Assembly (NCBI GenBank): GCA_029260535.1
Contig: JAJDDA010000030.1
Span: forward strand, 1 to 37,345
Direction of reading: 5' to 3'
DNA from: Phycisphaerales bacterium
Lineage (GTDB): Bacteria; Planctomycetota; Phycisphaerae; Phycisphaerales; UBA1924
DNA: 37,345 nucleotides
The position numbers and the translations under genes were made by a program. This document shows positions 31,702-37,345 of this stretch, one piece after another. The notes below the pieces were generated by a model, which had not been told where the DNA came from, made no database searches, and saw nothing but the letters and a program-made list of their open reading frames with translations. Numbering within the stretch: the first letter of the stretch is position 1; every line of letters starts with the position of its first letter.

Positions 31702-32975
31702 TGACCAGCGCCGATGCGCCATTGCTGATTGCGCTCGCCCCCTTGCTGGCGGCGTCCGGGTTCTTCTCGGGGACCGAGACGGCGCTGTTCGGTCTGCTCG
31801 AATCGGACAAGGCGAGGCTGCGCGCGATCGGCGGGATCGGCGCTCGCGCGACGGAGACGCTGCTGGCGAACCCGCGACCTTTGCTCGTGTCGGTGCTGCT
31901 CGCGAACATGACGATCAACGTGCTGGTCTTTGTGCTGCTTTCGGTGCTGACGCTGCACGCGCAGGGCGCCGGGGAGAAGGCGATCGTGTCTGTTGGCGGG
32001 TTGCTGACGATGGTGTTGCTCGGCGAGGTGCTCCCCAAGATCGCGGCGACGAGCAAGCGTGTGACGTGGTGCCGGTTGTTTGCGCCGGTGATGCTGACGG
32101 TGCACCGGGTGATGGGCCCGCTGCGAAGGCCGCTGCTTGCGCTGGTGATCGATCCGCTGGCGCGGCTGGTGCGCCCTGGTGCTCGTGAGGACCACCTGAC
32201 GATCGATGAACTCAGCGCGCTGCTGACCCAGAGCACCCTGCGCGGCGATATGGTCGAGGACGAGGCGGCGCTGCTCAATGGTGTCGCTGCGATCGGCCGG
32301 TTCCAGGCGCGGGACGTGATGACTCCGAGGGTGGATATCCGCTGGCTCCGCCCTGGTGATGGTGCGGATGCGGCGCGGGGCTTCGCAGAGGAAACCGGGT
32401 TCGCGAGTGCGCTCGTTTGCGAGGGGACGATCGATCAGGGGATTGTCGGTGTTGTTGATCTTGCGAGGGCGGTGCTCGATGGGGCGACCACCGTTGGCGG
32501 GATGATGCGGGCGCCGGTGTTTGTTCCGGAATCGGCGCGGCTGGACCAGATGCTCGGGACGCTCCGCGGTGAGGGTGAGCGGCTCGCGGTGGTGGTGGAT
32601 GAGTTCGGTGGTGTCGCGGGGGTGGCGACATTGCGCGACGTCGCGAGACGGATCCTTGGATCCGCGCCGGATGAAGATCACAGCCCGATCCCGGAGGTTG
32701 AAGAATTGGAGCCGGGCCTATGGAGGGCGCCGGGTCGGCTGAGTGTGCGGGACTGGGAGGATGCGCTCATGGCGCTGCCGGAGGGTGGTCCTACGACGCT
32801 CGGCGGTGTTGTCGTGGCGCGGCTCGGTCGGCTTGCGACGGTCGGTGATTCGGTCCGCGTCGGGAACGTGACGCTGCGCGTTGAGTCTGTGCATTCGGGG
32901 ATCGTTGATTCTTTGATTGTTTCACTCATCGACGACGAGTCCGGGTCGAGGGATGACCAGGGAGGAACGCGATGA
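31701..32975 (+). CDS. CNNM/CorC (HlyC) family membrane protein with CBS pair
   Basis: A 424-residue protein of the CNNM-domain family (formerly hemolysin TlyC-like or DUF21). The membrane part (about 1-165) has ASGFFSGTETALFGLLESDK, the conserved acidic Gly/Glu helix, and LLTMVLLGEVLPKIAATSK with the GExxPK motif. CBS repeats cover about 195-325 (ARDVMTPRVDIRWLRPGDGA and GERLAVVVDEFGGVAGVATL), and the C-terminal 85 residues form the CorC-type transporter-associated domain (VEELEPGLWRAPGRLSVRD). Family members export Mg2+ or sense divalent metal/ATP. It overlaps hscB by one base and the next CNNM gene by four (ATGA), so the three are one operon. Confidence 0.9.
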   Translation: MTSADAPLLIALAPLLAASGFFSGTETALFGLLESDKARLRAIGGIGARATETLLANPRPLLVSVLLANMTINVLVFVLLSVLTLHAQGAGEKAIVSVGGLLTMVLLGEVLPKIAATSKRVTWCRLFAPVMLTVHRVMGPLRRPLLALVIDPLARLVRPGAREDHLTIDELSALLTQSTLRGDMVEDEAALLNGVAAIGRFQARDVMTPRVDIRWLRPGDGADAARGFAEETGFASALVCEGTIDQGIVGVVDLARAVLDGATTVGGMMRAPVFVPESARLDQMLGTLRGEGERLAVVVDEFGGVAGVATLRDVARRILGSAPDEDHSPIPEVEELEPGLWRAPGRLSVRDWEDALMALPEGGPTTLGGVVVARLGRLATVGDSVRVGNVTLRVESVHSGIVDSLIVSLIDDESGSRDDQGGTR

Positions 32976-33955
32976 GCGAGTTCTTCCTCTGGCTTCTCGT
33001 GGCGCTGGCCGGGCTCAGCCTGTCATCGATTTTCAGCGGGACCGAGACCGGCGTGTACAGCGTGAACCGGCTGCGGCTTGCGGTCCGCGCCGGCGCGACG
33101 CCTCCTGACCGGCGCGCGCAGCGGCTCAAGCGGGAGATCGATCACCCCGAGCGGTTGATCGCGACGCTGCTCATCGGGAACAACGCGGCGAACTACGCCG
33201 GGTCGCTGGGGTTGACGGCGCTGCTGGTGCTCGCGGGTCTTGAAGAGTGGGCGGTGATCACGGTCAACGCGGCGGTGCTGACCCCGGTGCTGTTCGTGAT
33301 CGGTGAGACGATCCCGAAGGATCTCTTCCGCGAGGAGGCGGATCGGCTGACGCCTCGGTTGGCGCTGCCGCTGGCGGTGTTCCGGATGCTGGCGACGGTG
33401 ACGCTCTTGCTCCCGGTGGTGATGCTCGTCGCCGGTGCGATGCAGCGCGCGATCGGTGGTCAGCGGATTGAAACGATCCAGCAGCGGCAGCGGATCGGCG
33501 CCCTGCTGAAAGAGGCCGGGTCCGGCGGTGTGCTCAGCGCCGAGCAGGCGTCGCTCATAGATCGGGCGCTGGTTGTCGGTGAGATGCCGATCGCGAGTGT
33601 GATGATCCCGTGGAACCGGGTGCACCGCATCGGCGCTGAATGGCGGATGCCGAGGGTGCAACAGAGCGCCGTGAAGGCGAGCGGCGCCAGTCAGACAAGG
33701 ATGCCGGTGGTGGATCGGCGCGGCGGTGTGATCGGTCTGGCGCGGACGATCGACGTGGCGCTGGCGCCTGAGGAAGGCTCGGGGGCGTCGCTCGCGAAGA
33801 GCGCGGTGATGATCGATGCGGGGGACACCGTCCGGCACGCACTCCGGCTCTTTGCCGAGCGCGATATCCGGTGCGCGGTGGTCACCGCGGACGGCAAGCC
33901 GGTCGGGTTGGCGTCGTATGACGATCTGCTCGGACCGCTGCTCGGGGTGAGCTAA
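32972..33955 (+). CDS. Second CNNM/CorC-like membrane protein, degenerate CBS region
   Basis: A 327-residue paralog of the preceding protein. The membrane domain (about 1-160) includes SSIFSGTETGVYSVNRLRLA, LLIGNNAANYAGSLGLTALL and ETIPKDLFREEADRLTPR with the ETIPK form of the family motif. The second half has one clear CBS-like unit at the end (DAGDTVRHALRLFAERDIRC with AVVTADGKPVGLASYDDLL) and a less regular first one; the CorC C-terminal domain of the upstream paralog is missing. Tandem CNNM genes of unequal length are common and may form a heterodimer. The overlap ATGA at 32972-32975 implies coupled translation. Confidence 0.88.
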   Translation: MSEFFLWLLVALAGLSLSSIFSGTETGVYSVNRLRLAVRAGATPPDRRAQRLKREIDHPERLIATLLIGNNAANYAGSLGLTALLVLAGLEEWAVITVNAAVLTPVLFVIGETIPKDLFREEADRLTPRLALPLAVFRMLATVTLLLPVVMLVAGAMQRAIGGQRIETIQQRQRIGALLKEAGSGGVLSAEQASLIDRALVVGEMPIASVMIPWNRVHRIGAEWRMPRVQQSAVKASGASQTRMPVVDRRGGVIGLARTIDVALAPEEGSGASLAKSAVMIDAGDTVRHALRLFAERDIRCAVVTADGKPVGLASYDDLLGPLLGVS

Positions 33956-33956
33956 A

Positions 33957-34880
33957 TCAGATCGTGTCGAGGGCGATGTCGATGGAGACCGCCTGGTGCG
34001 TGAGAGCGCCGATGCTGATGCGGTCGATGCCGGTCTCGGCGATTGAAGCGATGGTTTTCAGCGTCACGCCGCCGCTGGCTTCGAGGAGCAGGCTCGGCGC
34101 TGCAGCATCGCGCATCGCGACGGCTTCGGTGAGCACGCTCGGCGGCATGTTGTCGAGCAGCGCGATGTCGATAAGCCCCGGTTCGATCGAGAGGACCTGC
34201 TTGAGTTGATCGAGGGTGTCCACCTCGACCTCGACGAACGATGGATCGCCGGCTGCGCGGGCGCGGCTTGCGGCGTCGCGCAGCGCGGTGCTCAGGTCGG
34301 TGTTCTGTTGGTTGGCCAGCGCGATATGGTTGTCCTTGATCAGGACGGCGTCGTGCAAGCCGATTCGGTGGCAGTGGCCACCGCCGCAGCGGACTGCGTA
34401 TTTTTCAAGAGCGCGCCAGCCGGGGGTGGTTTTTCTGGTATCGAGAATCTTTGCGTCGGTGTGCTTGACGGCGTCAACGTAGCGACTGGTCAGTGTTGCG
34501 ATGCCGCAGAGCCTGCTGAGCAGGTTGAGGAGCGTTCGCTCGATCGCGAGGACTTCGGTTGCGGGGCCATCGAGCGTAGCGAGCGTGTCGCCTGGTTGGA
34601 ACACGGCGCCCTCGGTTGTTTGGAGGGTGCAATTCGAGTTCGGCGCGAAGACCTGGAGGAGATCATCGAGCGCGTTCAAGCCGGCGGTGACGCCGGTAGC
34701 TCGGGCGACGATCGCGGTGTGGATCGGTTGCTCGCCGATGCGCATCGCGCTGGTGGTGGCGTCGGTGTTGTTGGGTCCCAGGTCTTCGGTCCGGGCGAGT
34801 TGGAACAGACGCGCGGTGACGCCGTCAGCGGTGAGCGCCGTGTAGAGGTCGTTCAGCGGTAGCGTGTTGAGGTTGGTCAT
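33957..34880 (-). CDS. nadC: Nicotinate-nucleotide pyrophosphorylase, carboxylating (quinolinate phosphoribosyltransferase, NadC)
   Basis: A 307-residue NadC, which makes nicotinate mononucleotide from quinolinate and PRPP in de novo NAD synthesis. The N-terminal segment LARTEDLGPNNTDATTSAM, the helix TEVLAIERTLLNLLSRLCGI, the active-site block LDTRKTTPGWRALEKYAVRC, GGGHCHRIGLHDAVLIKDNH, and the phosphate-binding end LLEASGGVTLKTIASIAETG and DRISIGALTH all match. The ATG at 34880 overlaps the upstream ASCH gene stop (ATGA), and homology starts there; the frame open to 35024 is not used. nadA and nadB are not in the window. Confidence 0.95.
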   Translation of the reverse strand: MTNLNTLPLNDLYTALTADGVTARLFQLARTEDLGPNNTDATTSAMRIGEQPIHTAIVARATGVTAGLNALDDLLQVFAPNSNCTLQTTEGAVFQPGDTLATLDGPATEVLAIERTLLNLLSRLCGIATLTSRYVDAVKHTDAKILDTRKTTPGWRALEKYAVRCGGGHCHRIGLHDAVLIKDNHIALANQQNTDLSTALRDAASRARAAGDPSFVEVEVDTLDQLKQVLSIEPGLIDIALLDNMPPSVLTEAVAMRDAAAPSLLLEASGGVTLKTIASIAETGIDRISIGALTHQAVSIDIALDTI

Positions 34881-35293
34881 CGGGTGCTCGTGACGGCTCG
34901 TTCTTGTGGGTTGCAGACCCAGGCGGCGCCGAAGAGGGGCGGGACTACGGGGCCCTCGCCGGTTGGGATGACGTTCTCGATCCAGATGAGTGTGCCGTAC
35001 TTGGATTGCATCCTGCGTTCCCACGCGGCACGGTTTCCGCCGATTTGATCGTTGTATTGATCGCGGATCTCGCAGACACGCTGCGGGTTCAGATCGGTAA
35101 GCGTCACGACCTTCCCGGCGGTAGCGACAGCGCGGATGGGGCCTGAGGATTGCTTGAAATAGATGGTATCACCGGTGGCGATTTTGCCGAATGGCGCTCG
35201 GCGAGTTTTGGTAAGCCGACTCTCGATCGTCTTTTCACCCGAAAGCACCAGGTCGAGGTACTGGCGGTGCAGGACGGCGAGGTGCGATGTCAT
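34877..35293 (-). CDS. ASCH domain protein (putative RNA-binding or nucleic-acid modifier)
   Basis: A 138-residue protein with a single ASCH domain, a PUA-like beta-barrel. The family start is clear: AVLHRQYLDLVLSGEKTIES with R, then PFGKIATGDTIYFKQSSGPI, where the Lys and Arg line the pocket. Characterised ASCH proteins include RNA-binding co-activators and a small amidohydrolase acting on N4-acetylcytidine; the role of this one cannot be read from sequence. It overlaps hldE by one base (TGATG) and nadC by four, so it is co-translated with LPS and NAD genes, a context that does not point to an obvious function. Confidence 0.8.
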   Translation of the reverse strand: MTSHLAVLHRQYLDLVLSGEKTIESRLTKTRRAPFGKIATGDTIYFKQSSGPIRAVATAGKVVTLTDLNPQRVCEIRDQYNDQIGGNRAAWERRMQSKYGTLIWIENVIPTGEGPVVPPLFGAAWVCNPQERAVTSTR

Positions 35294-36774
35294 CAGGCTT
35301 TCGCTCGTTCGATGGCGGCGGTGGTGCTCCGGCCTGCGAGCAGCGGGACGAGCTCGACGCGGCCTCCCCAGGATTCAACCTCCGTCGCGCCGACGACCTG
35401 GTGCTTCTTGTAGTCCTCGCCCTTGACGAGCACGTCCGGCTTGAGCGCGTTGATCAGATCGATGGGGGTGTCCTCATCGAAGAGAACGACGAGCCCGACC
35501 GATTCGAGCTCGGAGAGGACCGTCGCGCGGTCGGCCTCGCTGTGCAAGGGACGCGAAGGGCCTTTGAGTCGTTTGACCGAGTCGTCGGTGTTGAGACCGA
35601 TGACGAGGATGTCGCCGAGCGAGCGGGCGTTGCGCAGGAGCGCGATGTGGCCTGCGTGGAGGATGTCGAAGCACCCGTTGGTGAAGACGATTTTTTTGCT
35701 ATCACGACGGTGGGCGTCGAGCACGACCTGCGCCTCGGCGACCTCGCGGACCTTGCCGTCGTATTGCGATGCGGCGAGCAGCGCCGCGTGGCGGAGCCTG
35801 GCGAGCGGGATGGGTTCGATCCCGAACATCTCGACGACGAGGCCGGCGCCGAGGTTGGCAAGCCGTGCGGCGTCTGGCCAGTCGATCCCGTTCGCTCTCG
35901 CTGCGGCGAGCGCCGCGAGGACCATGTCGCCTGCGCCGGTGACGTCGTAGACCTCGCGTGCGACGGTGGGGACCTGGATCGGCGCTGTTGGTGAGTCGCG
36001 CTGGGCAACCAGGGCGCCGTCTTTGTCGAGCGTGAGGATGACCGTTTCGAGTTCGAGCGCGTTGAGCAGGTCGAGCGCCATTGTTGTCGCGACATCGGGG
36101 TCGGCGTCGTTGGTTGTGCGTCCCAGCGCCAGTTCCGCTTCGGTGCGGTTGGGTGTGATCGCGGTTGCTCCGGTGTAGCGCGAGTAGTCATCCATCGCGG
36201 CGGGATCGACGAGGACCTCGACGTTTGCAACTTTGCAGCGCGCGATGATCGCGGCGCAGAGCCTGGGGCAGCAGACCCCCTTGTTGTAATCCTCGATGCA
36301 GACGACGTCGGCGTTCGTGAGCGCGGCATCGAATTGTTCGAGCAGGAGTGTCAGCGTCGCGTCGGGGAGCGGCTCCTTTGATTCCATGTCGATGCGGAAC
36401 ATCTTCTGGGGGTGCCGGTGCTGGGCGAGCCCGATGATGCTGCGTTTGACGGTGGTGGGTCGCGAGGCGTCGCGGATGAGGCCTTCGGTCTCGACACCGG
36501 CGCTGTTGAGCGCGGCGCGGAGGCGGTTGGCTTCGTCGTCATCACCGGTGACGCCGAACGTTTCGACTGCTGCGCCGAGCGCGGCGAGGTTCAGGCAGAC
36601 GTTGGCGCTGCCTCCTGGACGGTCTTCGGTGCGCTTGGCGAGCAGGACGGGGACCGGGGCATCGGGGCTCAGCCGCTCAGCGTCTCCGTAGACGAGCTGG
36701 TCGAGCATGAAATCGCCAACGACCAGAGCGCGGAACGGCTTCCAGTCAGCGAGTTTGTCGAGGAGTTGATCCAT
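35293..36774 (-). CDS. hldE: Bifunctional D-glycero-beta-D-manno-heptose 7-phosphate kinase / 1-phosphate adenylyltransferase (HldE)
   Basis: A 493-residue two-domain enzyme of ADP-heptose synthesis for the LPS inner core. Residues 1-320 are the ribokinase-like kinase: LVVGDFMLDQLVYGDAERLS, DRPGGSANVCLNLAALGAAV, and the catalytic block YDVTGAGDMVLAALAAARAN with the GAGD motif. Residues 345-490 are the nucleotidyltransferase: KIVFTNGCFDILHAGHIALL (HxGH) and LNTDDSVKRLKGPSRPLHSE, with KGEDYKKHQVVG. Both active sites look intact. It lies 117 bases after the lpxK stop on the same strand, supporting an LPS assembly operon, and overlaps the ASCH gene. Confidence 0.95.
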   Translation of the reverse strand: MDQLLDKLADWKPFRALVVGDFMLDQLVYGDAERLSPDAPVPVLLAKRTEDRPGGSANVCLNLAALGAAVETFGVTGDDDEANRLRAALNSAGVETEGLIRDASRPTTVKRSIIGLAQHRHPQKMFRIDMESKEPLPDATLTLLLEQFDAALTNADVVCIEDYNKGVCCPRLCAAIIARCKVANVEVLVDPAAMDDYSRYTGATAITPNRTEAELALGRTTNDADPDVATTMALDLLNALELETVILTLDKDGALVAQRDSPTAPIQVPTVAREVYDVTGAGDMVLAALAAARANGIDWPDAARLANLGAGLVVEMFGIEPIPLARLRHAALLAASQYDGKVREVAEAQVVLDAHRRDSKKIVFTNGCFDILHAGHIALLRNARSLGDILVIGLNTDDSVKRLKGPSRPLHSEADRATVLSELESVGLVVLFDEDTPIDLINALKPDVLVKGEDYKKHQVVGATEVESWGGRVELVPLLAGRSTTAAIERAKA

Positions 36775-36819
36775 AAGAGGTCAAGGATATGGCGTCCGCA
36801 GGGGCAGGTCACGAGACTG

Positions 36820-36842
36820 CCTGATTCCTGCTTGAAATCAGG
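36820..36842. repeat. Perfect inverted repeat between lpxK and hldE
   Basis: CCTGATT (36820-36826) and AATCAGG (36836-36842) are perfect complements around a nine-base loop. It lies in the 117-base gap between lpxK and hldE. No long T run follows on the minus strand, so it is not a typical terminator; it could be an mRNA hairpin or an operator. An eight-base direct repeat GACTGCCT (36815-36822 and 36858-36865) overlaps it. Confidence 0.4.
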
Positions 36843-36891
36843 TTTCCGGACATTGGGGACTGCCTCTTTTACGGCGGATGGGGCGTTTCAC

Positions 36892-37345
36892 TCAGCCGAC
36901 CGCTTCGAGGACCAGTTCACGCAGGGCGTCCTTGCCCTGGACGAAGCGGAGTCGGAGGCGGGGTCGGACGACCGGGCATGGCCACTTGGCGGGGTCGATC
37001 CGGGAGAGCTTGCTCCAGTCCTTGGCGGTGCAGACGATCGCCTCGGCGTTGGTGTTCCGCGCTCTTCGGCGGATGCGGTCGATCGTTGGCCCCCTGAAAT
37101 GATCGTGGTCCCGCAGCGGTAATTCGCCGGTCGCGACGCCTCCGGCGGTGCGGATGCGCTCGAAGAATCCTTCGGGAGCGGCGATGGCGCAGACGGGGAA
37201 GACGCGCTTGCCCTTGAGCCACTCGGGTGGCTCGGTGCGGTCGGCGCCGTTCTCGAAGACGTCGAGTGTCTCCCAGTCGTGCGCGACGACCGCGATTGGG
37301 GCTTTGCCGTGATCGCGGTCGGTGAGTTTGGTGAGCTGGTCGAGG
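36892..37345 (-). CDS. lpxK: Tetraacyldisaccharide 4'-kinase (LpxK), C-terminal part (cut by window edge)
   Basis: Translation of the minus strand from the window edge gives 150 in-frame residues ending at the stop 36892-36894. The sequence holds the LpxK blocks KGKRVFPVCAIAAPEGFFER, the segment with LPLRDHDHFRGPTIDRI (matching the family DHH.F region) and AEAIVCTAKDWSKL. LpxK phosphorylates the 4' position of the lipid A disaccharide at the inner face of the membrane. The N-terminal P-loop lies outside the window. Together with hldE downstream it shows that the organism makes lipid A-based LPS with a heptose core. Confidence 0.9.
   Translation of the reverse strand, partial: LDQLTKLTDRDHGKAPIAVVAHDWETLDVFENGADRTEPPEWLKGKRVFPVCAIAAPEGFFERIRTAGGVATGELPLRDHDHFRGPTIDRIRRRARNTNAEAIVCTAKDWSKLSRIDPAKWPCPVVRPRLRLRFVQGKDALRELVLEAVG

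Noticed and set aside
1-37345. CRISPR arrays, tRNA genes, insertion sequences, prophage or attachment sites
   Set aside because: Reading the intergenic gaps showed no regular spaced repeats, no cloverleaf with CCA end, no transposase or integrase genes and no long terminal repeats.

Overview
The window looks like chromosome from a high-GC Gram-negative planctomycete, most likely class Phycisphaerae. The clues are a secreted nuclease ending in the short calcium-binding, dockerin-like repeats common in that group, a fibro-slime (PA14-like) secreted protein, a membrane anti-sigma candidate ending in a pseudopilin-like domain, and peptidoglycan (murA) together with LPS genes (lpxK, hldE). This placement is an inference from gene style; there is no rRNA here. 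Most genes are ordinary chromosomal genes in short, tightly overlapping operons (ATGA, GTGA and TGATG junctions). No insertion sequence, prophage, tRNA or CRISPR array was seen.

Left part (1-10.3 kb): the 5' part of an aldehyde dehydrogenase, a lipoprotein and an orphan Vsr-type nicking endonuclease on the minus strand; then a hotdog thioesterase overlapping purN, a DUF502 membrane protein, and a small hpf-ptsN-HPr regulatory group on the plus strand. murA lies on the minus strand and appears to start at a rare AUC codon. After it come a secreted fibro-slime protein, a rhodanese-fold lipoprotein that lacks the catalytic cysteine, a stand-alone DsbD N-terminal domain protein and an exported redoxin.

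Middle (10.3-16.3 kb): a secreted endonuclease I with dockerin-like repeats; an ECF sigma factor overlapping its probable anti-sigma factor; ribosomal proteins L35 and L20 without infC in front of them; and ispH of the MEP isoprenoid pathway.

Centre of interest (16.4-31.0 kb): two convergent gene sets whose stop codons are three bases apart. The plus-strand set is a two-subunit 2-oxoacid:ferredoxin oxidoreductase (korA-korB) followed by a compact YgfK-like iron-sulfur protein. The minus-strand set runs racemase-like protein, threonine-synthase-like protein, a second fold-type II PLP enzyme, a fused XdhD-type molybdenum hydroxylase, SsnA, an M20 carbamoyl-amino-acid/allantoate amidohydrolase and a beta-ureidopropionase-like nitrilase. 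YgfK, SsnA and XdhD are the hallmark trio of the E. coli yge/ygf cluster, linked to selenium-dependent molybdenum hydroxylases and anaerobic purine use. I read this region as a planctomycete version of a purine (or related N-heterocycle) breakdown pathway. In it the YgfK homolog has lost its NAD(P)H-flavin module and may instead draw electrons from the neighbouring ferredoxin-reducing KorAB.

Right part (31-37.3 kb): hscB overlapping two CNNM/CorC-type membrane proteins on the plus strand, then a minus-strand operon lpxK-hldE-ASCH protein-nadC, combining LPS assembly with NAD synthesis. lpxK is cut by the window edge.
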